Shown here: positions 8,230 to 15,813 of the stretch, one piece after another
Layout of the letters: each line of letters opens with the position of its first letter
How positions within the stretch are numbered: position 1 is the stretch's first letter
From: Streptacidiphilus sp041262525
GTDB lineage: Bacteria > Actinomycetota > Actinomycetes > Streptomycetales > Streptomycetaceae
NCBI RefSeq assembly: GCF_041262525.1
Contig: NZ_JBGCCK010000020.1
Span: forward strand, 1 to 64,000
Length of the DNA: 64,000 bases
Reading direction: 5' to 3'
Position numbers and translations under genes: made by a program
Notes under the pieces: model-generated
The model's input: the letters and a program-made list of their open reading frames with translations, nothing else
Told to the model about the DNA's origin: nothing
Database searches by the model: none

Positions 8230-8733
8230 GTGGAGTACCGAAGCAGCAGCACCCAGCCCGAGCGGGAGCGGAACGTGGCCCTGCCGAAGCCTGCGCGCTC
8301 CCCCGAGGCCGCGGCTCGCGCGGCCCGTTCCCAGGCCGGCACCGCCCGGACCCCGCAGCGGCTCACCGCTGTGGGCTGCGGCCTGCTCGTCCTGCTCGGC
8401 GTGCTGGCAGGCGGCGGCCTGGACAAGCTGATGTTCGACAGCTCCGGCGTGCTGCTGGGCCTGGCCTACCTCGCGGTCTGCTTCCGGGCCTCGGTGCGGG
8501 TACGGTCCTCGGATCTGGCCGCGGCGCCGATCAGCGGGCCCATCTGCTTCGCTCTGGCGCTGCTGTTGTTCGGCAAGAACGCGGGGCCGGGCTGGGGCGG
8601 CCACCTGATCGGCCTGGCCGAATCGCTCGCCCTGGACGCGGGCTGGCTCTTCGCCGGCACGGCGCTCAGCGTCACGATCGCGCTCGCCCGCCACTTCTCG
8701 CTGGCACACGCGCGTCGCAAGGCGGCTTCGTAG
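8230..8733 (+). CDS. DUF6542-like integral membrane protein
   Basis: About 167 residues. A basic, Ala/Pro-rich N-terminus is followed by four hydrophobic segments: LTAVGCGLLVLLGVLAGGGL, GVLLGLAYLAVCF, ISGPICFALALLLFG and LALDAGWLFAGTALSVTIAL. It resembles the small membrane protein (DUF6542 in Pfam terms) commonly found near xseA, ispH and ychF in streptomycetes. Function unknown. The start is uncertain: GTG 8230 has a -10 box 6 bases upstream, while GTG 8275 has GGGAG upstream and would give a 152-residue protein with the same membrane part. It converges on ppgK over a partial copy of the GC-rich repeat. Confidence 0.78.
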   Translation: MEYRSSSTQPERERNVALPKPARSPEAAARAARSQAGTARTPQRLTAVGCGLLVLLGVLAGGGLDKLMFDSSGVLLGLAYLAVCFRASVRVRSSDLAAAPISGPICFALALLLFGKNAGPGWGGHLIGLAESLALDAGWLFAGTALSVTIALARHFSLAHARRKAAS

Positions 8734-8743
8734 GCAACCGGCC

Positions 8744-8769
8744 AGGTTGCACCATCTGGGGGCGCGAGG
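8744..8769. repeat. Half copy of the GC-rich inverted repeat family
   Basis: GTTGCACCATCTGGGGGCGC followed by GAGG matches the outer end and left arm of the repeats at 16863-16990, 36594-36745 and 43953-44066, but the other arm is missing. It lies between convergent genes. Confidence 0.6.
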
Positions 8770-8785
8770 CCCTGACGAAAGCCGC

Positions 8786-9532
8786 TTACGCGGCCAGCTT
8801 GGACGCCTGCATCGCGGCACCGATGATGCCGGCGTCGTTCTGGAGCTGAGCCGGGACGATCTCCGCCCGCAGGGGCTTCAGCAGCGGCAGGAACTTGTCC
8901 GCCTTCCGGCTGACGCCGCCGCCGATGATGATCAGCTTTGGCGAGAACAGCATCTCCACCATGCCGAAGTAATCGTCCAGCCTCTCGGCCCACTCCGGCC
9001 AGGCCCAGCCGTGCTTGTCACGCGCCGCCGAGCTCGCGTGCCGCTCCGCGTCCTTGCCGTGCAGTTCCAGATGCCCCAGCTCGGTGTTGGGCACCAGCTC
9101 GCCGTCGACGAAGAGCGCGCTGCCGATGCCCGTGCCGAGCGTCAGCATCAGCACCACACCGTCGCGCCCGCGGCCCGCGCCGTAGCGGATCTCGGCCAGG
9201 CCGGCCGCGTCCGCGTCGTTCACGACGGCGACCGGGCGGCCGCCCAGCGCCTCGCTGAACAGCGAGGCCGCGTCCGCGCCGATCCAGCCCTTGTCGACGT
9301 TGGCCGCCGTCAGCGTGCGCCCGTCGACGACGACGCCGGGGAAGGTGAGCCCGACCGGCCCGCTCCAGTCGAAGTGGGTCACGACCTCGCGGACCGTCTC
9401 GACCACCGCCTTGGGCTCGGAGGGCTGAGGGGTGAGCACCTTGAACCGCTCACTCGCCAGCTCACCGCGGTCGAGATCCGCGGGAGCGCCCTTGATGCCG
9501 GAACCGCCGATGTCCACTCCGAAGACATTCAC
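8786..9532 (-). CDS. ppgK: Polyphosphate glucokinase
   Basis: 248-residue ROK-family polyphosphate glucokinase, phosphorylating glucose with polyphosphate or ATP. Phosphate 1 motif: VNVFGVDIGGSGIKGAPAD at the N-terminus. Glucose-binding/catalytic region: VVNDADAAGLAEIRYG. LTLGTGIGSALFVDGELVPN and ELGHLELHGKDAERHAS are diagnostic for PpgK. Length matches the family. Start GTG 9532 is favoured by TAGCGT 7 bases upstream (leaderless); GTG 9541 is an alternative. Cytosolic. It converges on the DUF6542-like gene. Confidence 0.95.
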   Translation of the reverse strand: MNVFGVDIGGSGIKGAPADLDRGELASERFKVLTPQPSEPKAVVETVREVVTHFDWSGPVGLTFPGVVVDGRTLTAANVDKGWIGADAASLFSEALGGRPVAVVNDADAAGLAEIRYGAGRGRDGVVLMLTLGTGIGSALFVDGELVPNTELGHLELHGKDAERHASSAARDKHGWAWPEWAERLDDYFGMVEMLFSPKLIIIGGGVSRKADKFLPLLKPLRAEIVPAQLQNDAGIIGAAMQASKLAA

Positions 9533-9539
9533 GCGCTCC

Positions 9540-9545
9540 ACGCTA
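9540..9545 (-). promoter_or_regulatory. -10-like TAGCGT ahead of ppgK
   Basis: Minus-strand TAGCGT, 7 bases before GTG 9532. Confidence 0.45.
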
Positions 9546-9569
9546 CGACGGGCGCCCGCGGCGCGCCCG

Positions 9570-10559
9570 CTACTCGGGCAGACTGCCAGAGGTCGCGTCC
9601 AGCTCCGCGCGCAGGTCGCGGCGCAGCTCCTTGGGGAGCGAGAACTGGAGGTGCTCCTCCACCGAGCGGATCTGCTCGACGTCGCCGAAGCCGCGCTCGG
9701 CCAGCCACTCCAGCACGCCCTTGACCAGGATCTCCGGCACCGACGCGCCGCTGGTGACGCCAATCGTGGCGACACCCTCCAGCCAGGACTCGTCGATCTC
9801 GTCGGCGAAGTCGATCAGGTGGGCGTCCTTGGCACCGGCCTCCAGCGAGACCTCGACCAGGCGGACCGAGTTGGAGGAGTTCTTCGAGCCGACCACGATG
9901 ACCAGGTCCGACTCGGCCGCGATCTGCTTGATGATCACCTGGCGGTTCTGCGTCGCGTAGCAGATGTCGTCGCTCGGCGGGCTGGTCAGCAGCGGGAAGC
10001 GCTCCTTGAGGGCGTCGACCGTGGCCATGGTCTCGTCGACCGAAAGAGTGGTCTGCGAGAGCCAGACGACCTTGGACTCGTCCCGGACCTTGACCTTCGC
10101 CACGTCCTCGGCGCCATCCACCAGGTGCGTGCGCTCCGGCGCCTCGCCCATGGTGCCGATGACCTCTTCGTGGCCCTCGTGGCCGATGAGCAGGATGTCG
10201 AAGTCCTCCTCGGCGAAGCGCACGGCCTCCTTGTGGACCTTGGTCACCAGCGGGCAGGTCGCGTCGATCGTCGCGAGCTTGCCGGCCTTCGCCTCGTCGT
10301 GGACCGACGGGGCGACGCCGTGCGCGGAGAAGACGACGATGTTTCCCTCCGGCACCTCCTCCGTCTCGTCGACGAAGATCGCGCCCTGCTTCTCCAGCGT
10401 CTGCACCACGTACTTGTTGTGGACGATCTCCTTGCGCACGTAGATCGGCGACCCGTACTGCTCAAGGGCCTTCTCCACGGCGATGACGGCGCGGTCGACA
10501 CCCGCGCAGTAGCCGCGCGGAGCGGCGAGCAGGACACGGCGTGCAGCGGTAGCAGACAT
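9570..10559 (-). CDS. ispH: 4-hydroxy-3-methylbut-2-enyl diphosphate reductase
   Basis: 329-residue IspH (LytB), the last enzyme of the MEP isoprenoid pathway, reducing HMBPP to IPP and DMAPP with a 4Fe-4S cluster. Cluster cysteines are visible in PRGYCAGVDRA (C18), TIDATCPLVTKVH and DDICYATQNRQ; substrate histidines in KEIVHNKY and VVFSAHGV. The TxNSSNS-type motif appears as GSKNSSNSVRLVEV. ATG 10559 is supported by TAGGCT 7 bases upstream. It is divergent from the APC permease, about 100 bases apart start to start. Confidence 0.97.
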   Translation of the reverse strand: MSATAARRVLLAAPRGYCAGVDRAVIAVEKALEQYGSPIYVRKEIVHNKYVVQTLEKQGAIFVDETEEVPEGNIVVFSAHGVAPSVHDEAKAGKLATIDATCPLVTKVHKEAVRFAEEDFDILLIGHEGHEEVIGTMGEAPERTHLVDGAEDVAKVKVRDESKVVWLSQTTLSVDETMATVDALKERFPLLTSPPSDDICYATQNRQVIIKQIAAESDLVIVVGSKNSSNSVRLVEVSLEAGAKDAHLIDFADEIDESWLEGVATIGVTSGASVPEILVKGVLEWLAERGFGDVEQIRSVEEHLQFSLPKELRRDLRAELDATSGSLPE

Positions 10560-10566
10560 GTGCCCC

Positions 10567-10572
10567 AGCCTA
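10567..10572 (-). promoter_or_regulatory. -10-like TAGGCT ahead of ispH
   Basis: Minus-strand TAGGCT, 7 bases before ATG 10559; predicts a leaderless ispH mRNA. Confidence 0.5.
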
Positions 10573-10662
10573 CCGTCCGACCTCGCTCCGATCATGGGCC
10601 GGCCGCAGGCGCACCGGCGCGCCCGACGGCGTGCGGTGGCGGGACTCCCTGATGATCGGTCC

Positions 10663-12042
10663 ATGGAAGCAGTTCCGCCGCCCGCCCCCGGTTCGCCGGT
10701 CGAGGTCGCCGACGACCTCTCCACGCTCCGCCGCAGCCTCGGTTTTCGCGAGCTCGTGGTCTTCGGGATGCTCTTCATCGCGCCGATGGCCCCGGTGGGG
10801 ATCTTCGGCGTGCTGGACGCCAAGAGCCACGGAGCCGTGGCGACGGTTTACATCGTCGCCACCGTGGCGATGGCGTTCACAGCCTTCTCCTACGCGCAGA
10901 TGCTGCGCGTGGTACCGCAGGCGGGCTCTGTGTACGCGTACGCGCGGGCCGGGCTCGGCGAGGGGCCCGGCTTCATCGCCGGATGGATGGCGATGCTGGA
11001 CTACCTGCTGATTCCCGCCGTGGCCTACGTCTTCTCCGGTATCGCGCTGCACTCGCTCGTCCCCGGCGTCGGCCAGTGGGTGTGGACGGCGATCGCCGTC
11101 GTCGTGACCACCGGGCTGAACCTCGCCGGAGTGCGGCTGGCCGCACAGGTCGGCCTGTTGGTGCTGGCCTTCGAGCTGCTGGTGCTGGTGATCTTCATTG
11201 CCGTCGCCGTCGAGGCGCTGGCGACCGGCACCGGTCACCAGCCACTGCTCTCGCCGTTCACGGGAATCGGCGGCTTCTCGCTCGCCGCGGTGATGTCGGC
11301 GGTGTCGGTCGCCGTTCTCTCCTTTCTCGGCTTCGACGCGATCGCGTCCTTCGCCGAGGAGCACGAGGGGCCTTCGGCGCGGGTGGGCAAGGCCGTGCTC
11401 TTCTGCCTGGCGCTCGCCGGCGTCCTCTTCGTCGCGCAGTCCTACCTGGCCGGCGTGCTGGCTCCGGATTCGCCGCAGTACCTGGCGGCGCACCCGGAGG
11501 CGCAGGGCAGCGCCTTCTACGACACCGTCGAATCAGCGCTTGGCCACTGGCTGCACGTGCTGGTCGCGGTCAGCAAGGCGATCGGCGCGGCGTTCGCGGC
11601 GCTGGCCGGGCAGGCGGCGGCAGGCCGGCTGATCTTCGCGATGGCGCGCGACGGCCGATTGCCCCGTCCGCTCTCCAGGGTCGACGCCCGTACCGGTGTG
11701 CCGCGCGGCGCCCTGCTGGTGGCAGCGACGATCACGCTGATCGCGGCGGTCTGGTCGGCGTCGCGCTCGGACGGTCTCGACCAGCTGACCTCCGTCGTGA
11801 ACTTCGGCGCGCTCACCGCGTTCCTGCTCCTGCACGCGTCCGTCGTCGGCTGGTACCGATTCCGGCACGGCAGCCCGCTGTGGTTCCAGCACCAGGTGGT
11901 GCCGGTGCTGGGCGGGGTCGTGATCGTCTGGGTGCTGATCGCGGCGACGCACACGGCGCAGATCGTCGGCGCGGTCTGGCTGGCCTCCGGGCTGACGGTG
12001 CTCTTCCTCCAAGGCCGCCTGCGGCGACCGGCCGCGAGCTGA
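10663..12042 (+). CDS. APC-superfamily amino acid permease
   Basis: 459-residue amino acid/polyamine transporter with about 12 hydrophobic segments. The first carries the APC motif FGMLFIAPMAPVGIFGVLDA. FSYAQMLRVVPQAGSVYAYA and FLGFDAIASFAEEHEGPSAR match the substrate/coupling helices of this family. ATG 10663 is chosen since the preceding frame is low-complexity and lies inside the divergent promoter of ispH. Substrate unknown. It is a single gene, followed by a 148-base gap before xseA. Confidence 0.88.
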   Translation: MEAVPPPAPGSPVEVADDLSTLRRSLGFRELVVFGMLFIAPMAPVGIFGVLDAKSHGAVATVYIVATVAMAFTAFSYAQMLRVVPQAGSVYAYARAGLGEGPGFIAGWMAMLDYLLIPAVAYVFSGIALHSLVPGVGQWVWTAIAVVVTTGLNLAGVRLAAQVGLLVLAFELLVLVIFIAVAVEALATGTGHQPLLSPFTGIGGFSLAAVMSAVSVAVLSFLGFDAIASFAEEHEGPSARVGKAVLFCLALAGVLFVAQSYLAGVLAPDSPQYLAAHPEAQGSAFYDTVESALGHWLHVLVAVSKAIGAAFAALAGQAAAGRLIFAMARDGRLPRPLSRVDARTGVPRGALLVAATITLIAAVWSASRSDGLDQLTSVVNFGALTAFLLLHASVVGWYRFRHGSPLWFQHQVVPVLGGVVIVWVLIAATHTAQIVGAVWLASGLTVLFLQGRLRRPAAS

Positions 12043-12178
12043 GTACCGATTGCTGACCCGTAAGGCGCGCCGGCGGACCGGGCCGTGGGCTGGACCGGCG
12101 AGGGTGTCGCGAAAACAGTCGCCGAACCAGGGCTGACGCTGCGTCGGTTTCGTTCCGCGCCTTGTCGGTGCCTGGCCG

Positions 12179-12184
12179 TAGGCT
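12179..12184 (+). promoter_or_regulatory. -10-like TAGGCT ahead of xseA
   Basis: Six bases before ATG 12191, consistent with a leaderless xseA mRNA. Confidence 0.5.
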
Positions 12185-12190
12185 CGGGGC

Positions 12191-13405
12191 ATGGCTCTCG
12201 ACACCTCCCCCGACGCCCCGATCCCGGTCAGCCGCGTCTCCCAGCTGATCGGCGGCTGGATCAGCCGTCTCGGCGCAGTATGGGTCGAGGGCCAGATCAC
12301 CGAGCTGAACCCCCGCCCGGGCGCGGGCGTGGTCTTTCTGACCCTGCGTGACCCCTCGGAGAACGTCTCGATCTCCGTCACGTGCTACCGCTCGGTCTTC
12401 GACCCGGTGGCCGGCCTGGTGCAGCAGGGCTCGCGCATCGTCGTCCAGGCCAAGCCCGAGTGGTACGCCCCGCGCGGCACGCTCTCGCTGCGCGCGGCCG
12501 AGATCCGCCTCGTCGGGCTGGGCGATCTGCTCGCCCGGCTGGAGCTGCTCAAGCGCAGCCTCGCGGCGGAGGGCCTGTTCGCCGCCGAGCGGAAACGGCC
12601 CCTGCCCTTTCTGCCGCAGTGCATCGGGCTGGTGACCGGCAGGGCGAGCGCGGCCGAGCGCGACGTGCTGCAGAACGCCCGCCGACGCTGGCCTGCGGTC
12701 CGCTTCGAGGTGCGCAACGTGCCGGTGCAGGGCGTCTACGCGGTGCCCGAGGTGATCGGCGCGATCAAGGAGCTGGACGCCCACCCTGATGTCGACGTCA
12801 TCATCGTCGCGCGCGGCGGCGGCAGCGTGGAGGATCTGCTGCCCTTCTCCGACGAGGCGCTGATCCGCGCGGTGGCCGAAACCCGCACGCCGCTCGTCAG
12901 CGCGATCGGGCACGAGCCCGATCAGCCCCTGCTGGACTTCGTCGCGGACCTGCGCGCCTCGACGCCGACCGATGCGGCCAAGCGCGTCGTCCCCGACGTC
13001 CGGGAGGAGCTCGCCCGCGTGCACGCGCTGCGCGACCGGGCGCGGCGGACGATAGAGGGCCGCCTGCACCGAGAGGAGGCGGGCCTGGCGAGCGTCCGCA
13101 GCCGCCCGGTGATGTCGACGCCGCACCGCCTGGTCGACGATCGCGCGGCGGAGGTCCGGTCGCTGGTCGAACGCTCCCGACGCACGCTCGGGCACCGACT
13201 GGACCGCGCCGCAAGCGAGCTGCACCACACGCTGGCGCGGGTCGTCGCGCTCTCGCCCGCGGCGACGCTGCAGCGTGGCTACGCGGTGCTGCAGCGCACC
13301 GAGGACGGCGCGGTGGTCCGCGCGGCGGACGAGGTCACGGCCGGCGAGACCCTGCGCGCCCGGGTGGCGGAGGGCGCGTTCACGGTGACCGTCGCGGAGG
13401 GCTGA
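12191..13405 (+). CDS. xseA: Exodeoxyribonuclease VII large subunit
   Basis: 404-residue XseA, catalytic subunit of the ATP-independent single-strand exonuclease VII. An N-terminal OB fold (PVSRVSQLIGGWISRLGAVW, VEGQITELN) leads into the nuclease domain: PQCIGLVTGRASAAERDVLQ, DVDVIIVARGGGSVEDLLPF and TPLVSAIGHEPDQPLLDFVA. A charged coiled-coil helix and a C-terminal LSPAATLQRGYAVLQR segment complete the family pattern. xseB lies about 630 bases downstream, with an acetyltransferase gene on the opposite strand in between. Confidence 0.97.
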   Translation: MALDTSPDAPIPVSRVSQLIGGWISRLGAVWVEGQITELNPRPGAGVVFLTLRDPSENVSISVTCYRSVFDPVAGLVQQGSRIVVQAKPEWYAPRGTLSLRAAEIRLVGLGDLLARLELLKRSLAAEGLFAAERKRPLPFLPQCIGLVTGRASAAERDVLQNARRRWPAVRFEVRNVPVQGVYAVPEVIGAIKELDAHPDVDVIIVARGGGSVEDLLPFSDEALIRAVAETRTPLVSAIGHEPDQPLLDFVADLRASTPTDAAKRVVPDVREELARVHALRDRARRTIEGRLHREEAGLASVRSRPVMSTPHRLVDDRAAEVRSLVERSRRTLGHRLDRAASELHHTLARVVALSPAATLQRGYAVLQRTEDGAVVRAADEVTAGETLRARVAEGAFTVTVAEG

Positions 13406-13455
13406 GCCGGTGGTTGAGAGCCGGTGAGTTCCGAGCCGGTGAGTTGGGAGCCGGC
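13404..13455. repeat. Short tandem repeat, four GAGCCGG-headed units of 14-15 bp
   Basis: GAGCCGG occurs at 13404, 13418, 13433 and 13448, followed by GTGAGTT-like bases in the middle copies. It begins over the xseA stop codon. No coding role seen. Confidence 0.6.
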
Positions 13456-13481
13456 GGGCAGAGCCTGCCTGTGGCCGGGGC

Positions 13482-13976
13482 TCAGTGCATCGTGGTTCGG
13501 GAGAGCGCGACGGAGTGCTCGTGGAATCCGAGGCTGCGGTAGAGGTCCTGGCCGAGCTCGCTGGCGTGGAGGTCGAGTCGGGTGGCTCCCTTGGCGTCGA
13601 ACCAGGCGAGCAGGGCCTCCGTGCAGGCGCGGGCGTAGCCGCGGCGGCGCCGGTCGGGGTCGGTGCAGATGTTGAAGATGAAGCCGAAGAGGCCGTCGGG
13701 GTGCCCCGGTGCCGGCAGGCGCAGCTCCAGGGTGCCGACGGCGCAGGCCGCGAGCCGTCCCGGCCGCTCCTCGTCGTCCACGACGAAGATGCCGAAGACG
13801 GGACTCCCGTCACCCCCTTCGGCGAGGCTCTTCCGCAGGATGCTCTCGGCGAGCGGCTTCCAGTCACCCGGTGCGTCCGGGTCCAGCATGCCGCCCTGCA
13901 TGGAGGCGAACATCACCTCACGGAGGCGGACCAACTCGGGGGCGTCGTCGGGCACTGCTGCGCGTACGGAGATCAT
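13482..13976 (-). CDS. GNAT-family N-acetyltransferase
   Basis: 164-residue GCN5-related acetyltransferase: MISVRAAVPDDAPELVRLRE, GIFVVDDEERPGRLAACAVG, FGFIFNICTDPDRRRRGYAR (acetyl-CoA binding Q/RxxGxG/A region, here RRRRGYA) and LHASELGQDLYRSLGFHEHS. ATG 13976 is supported by TATCGT 7 bases upstream. It lies between xseA and xseB on the opposite strand, an unusual split of that pair. The acceptor substrate is unknown. Confidence 0.9.
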   Translation of the reverse strand: MISVRAAVPDDAPELVRLREVMFASMQGGMLDPDAPGDWKPLAESILRKSLAEGGDGSPVFGIFVVDDEERPGRLAACAVGTLELRLPAPGHPDGLFGFIFNICTDPDRRRRGYARACTEALLAWFDAKGATRLDLHASELGQDLYRSLGFHEHSVALSRTTMH

Positions 13977-13983
13977 GGCGCGG

Positions 13984-13989
13984 ACGATA
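13984..13989 (-). promoter_or_regulatory. -10-like TATCGT ahead of the GNAT gene
   Basis: Minus strand, 7 bases before ATG 13976. Confidence 0.4.
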
Positions 13990-14022
13990 GCCGCGCCCTC
14001 ACGGAATGTCAGTCCGGTTTCA

Positions 14023-14028
14023 TAAGCT
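14023..14028 (+). promoter_or_regulatory. -10-like TAAGCT ahead of xseB
   Basis: Six bases before ATG 14035; gives xseB its own promoter, as expected since it is separated from xseA. Confidence 0.5.
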
Positions 14029-14034
14029 GGGCAC

Positions 14035-14307
14035 ATGGCGAAGCAGGCAAAGCAGGGGCTCCCGGCGGACGGCGCGGCGGACGGCGCAGCCGAGGACGCG
14101 CTGGGCTACGAGCAGGCTCGGGACGAGCTGCTCGATGTCGTGCGCAGGCTCGAGACCGGGGGCGGCACGCTGGAGGAGTCGCTGGCCCTCTGGGAGCGGG
14201 GCGAGCAGCTCGCCAAGGTGTGCGAGCGCTGGCTCGACGGCGCTCGGGCCCGGCTGGACGCGGCGCTGTCCGAGGGCGAGGAGCCGGAGGCGCGCGAGGA
14301 GGCGTGA
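14035..14307 (+). CDS. xseB: Exodeoxyribonuclease VII small subunit
   Basis: 90-residue XseB, the helical small subunit that coats the XseA coiled coil. The conserved core is YEQARDELLDVVRRLETGGG, TLEESLALWERGEQLAKVCE and RWLDGARARLDAAL. The N-terminus has a Lys/Ala-rich extension. It is transcribed from its own predicted leaderless promoter; the GNAT gene starts 58 bases upstream on the other strand. Confidence 0.95.
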   Translation: MAKQAKQGLPADGAADGAAEDALGYEQARDELLDVVRRLETGGGTLEESLALWERGEQLAKVCERWLDGARARLDAALSEGEEPEAREEA

Positions 14308-14319
14308 AACAAGTCACTT

Positions 14320-14349
14320 CTTCAACATCTGCTTTGGCATTAGTTGAAG
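14320..14349. promoter_or_regulatory. Inverted repeat CTTCAAC-n16-GTTGAAG upstream of the nitroreductase
   Basis: Perfect 7-base arms in an AT-rich island about 75-105 bases before ATG 14424. TTGAAG of the right arm could also be a -35-like element. Likely operator for an unlinked regulator; none is encoded nearby. Confidence 0.45.
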
Positions 14350-14423
14350 CATCACCTATGTTGGATTCCGAAGGCGGCGCCCCCGAGCCGCCTTCATCCC
14401 GGATCTCTCCAGAGGTGTGAACC

Positions 14424-15026
14424 ATGACCGCCGACGTCCTCGCTCTCGACCCCGCCGCCCAGGACCTGCTCTTCCGTGACGCCCGCACGGCGAACACGTT
14501 CACGGACGAGCCGGTGACCGACGAGCAGATCCAGGCGATCTACGACCTGGTCAAGTACGCGCCGACCTCGCTGAACATGCAGCCGCTGCGCATCGTCCTG
14601 GTCCGCTCCGCTGAGGCCCGCGAGCGTCTGGTCTCGCACATGTCGGACGGCAACAAGGACAAGACCGCCAACGCCCCGCTGGTCGCCATCCTGGCCACCG
14701 ACCACGAGTTCCACGAGGAGCTGCCCGCGCAGTTCCCGCACTTCCCGCAGGCCAAGGACGCGTTCTTCAGCGAGCGCCCGGTTCGCGAGGCGGCGGGATC
14801 CTTCAACTCCGCGCTCCAGATCGGTTACTTCATCATCGGTGTCCGCGCCGCCGGTCTGGCCGCCGGCCCGATGACGGGCTTCGACGCCGAGGCGATCAAC
14901 AAGGAGTTCTTCACCGACGGCGAGCACTCCGTGCTGGCGGTTGTGAACATCGGCAAGCCGGGCGAGAACGCCTGGTTCCCGCGCAGCCCGCGCCTCGCCT
15001 ACGACGAGGTCGTCACCACCGTCTGA
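14424..15026 (+). CDS. RutE-like malonic semialdehyde reductase (nitroreductase family)
   Basis: 200-residue FMN-dependent nitroreductase-fold protein close in length and motifs to RutE/YdfN, which reduces malonic semialdehyde to 3-hydroxypropionate. Visible: RDARTANTFTDEPVTDEQIQ, YDLVKYAPTSLNMQPLRIVL (FMN loop), FNSALQIGYFIIGVRAAGLA and GPMTGFDAEAINKEFF. No other pyrimidine-degradation (rut) genes are present, so substrate assignment is by family only. An AT-rich upstream region with an inverted repeat suggests specific regulation. It is followed by a perfect 15-bp terminator hairpin. Confidence 0.9.
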   Translation: MTADVLALDPAAQDLLFRDARTANTFTDEPVTDEQIQAIYDLVKYAPTSLNMQPLRIVLVRSAEARERLVSHMSDGNKDKTANAPLVAILATDHEFHEELPAQFPHFPQAKDAFFSERPVREAAGSFNSALQIGYFIIGVRAAGLAAGPMTGFDAEAINKEFFTDGEHSVLAVVNIGKPGENAWFPRSPRLAYDEVVTTV

Positions 15027-15045
15027 CCGGACGGCCCCAACACCA

Positions 15046-15084
15046 GGAAGGCCCCGACCGCGCACCGCCCGGTCGGGGCCTTCC
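15046..15084. terminator. Strong hairpin terminator after the nitroreductase
   Basis: Perfect 15-bp stem (GGAAGGCCCCGACCG with CGGTCGGGGCCTTCC) and a 9-base loop, between convergent genes. Confidence 0.8.
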
Positions 15085-15118
15085 CGTGTCCGCCGACGGA
15101 GCCGCCGACCGACCTGTC

Positions 15119-15661
15119 TCAGTGATCGGTGAGCGTCGCGGCGAACTCGCCGAGCTTGGCGAAGCCCTCGGTGCCGAAGACGACCGTCGTGCCCTTCGCG
15201 CCCTTCAGCACCAGCGCCTGATAGCGACTGCCCTGGTACTGGGTCCAGGCGACGCCGTTGACCTGCGTCGTCGCGGCCTGCTTGACGCCGTCGATGGTCG
15301 CATCGCGGATGAACGCGTCTGCGGCACCGCTGCTCTGCTTGAGCGCGACGTACTGCTTGTCCGGGTCGATGAACCCCAGGGTCCAGACCGCGTCCTTCGG
15401 ACCGTCGTAGCTCACCGCCGTCGCGTTCCAGCCGGACGGCAGGCCCTGCGGCGCGAGCAGCGGGTACGGCGCTGCCCGGCGGGCCGACAGGACAGAGTCC
15501 TGGTAGGGAACGGCATGCACGCCGTCGCCGCCGCTGTGCGGGATGAAGAAGTAGATGACTATCCCCGCCGCCAGCACCGCGGCCAGCGAGAGCACCATGT
15601 CGCGCACGGATTTTGCGGCCATCCCCGGCCGCTTGCGTACTGTCACGTTCTCGGTTGCCAC
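15119..15661 (-). CDS. DUF4245-family membrane-anchored protein
   Basis: About 180 residues. A basic N-terminus, then one membrane segment (MVLSLAAVLAAGIVIYFFIP), then an extracytoplasmic domain beginning AVPYQDSVLSARRAAPYPLL and containing LPSGWNATAVSYDG and VNGVAWTQYQGSRYQALVLK. This matches DUF4245, a conserved actinobacterial protein found next to glpX. Function unknown. The start is uncertain: GTG 15661 is used, while ATG 15679 and ATG 15622 are also possible and give the same membrane domain. Divergent from glpX. Confidence 0.8.
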   Translation of the reverse strand: MATENVTVRKRPGMAAKSVRDMVLSLAAVLAAGIVIYFFIPHSGGDGVHAVPYQDSVLSARRAAPYPLLAPQGLPSGWNATAVSYDGPKDAVWTLGFIDPDKQYVALKQSSGAADAFIRDATIDGVKQAATTQVNGVAWTQYQGSRYQALVLKGAKGTTVVFGTEGFAKLGEFAATLTDH

Positions 15662-15813
15662 CCCACCATGGTGACCCATCACTCCCGGCCACCCCGCCAC
15701 CGGGTCCCCCACAGCGGGGCACGTGCCCGGCGCCACAGACATTTTCCCAGGTCGAAGATACGATCGCAGCACCCTCATTCCGGCCGTCGGCGTACAGAGA
15801 GGTACGAAATTCG

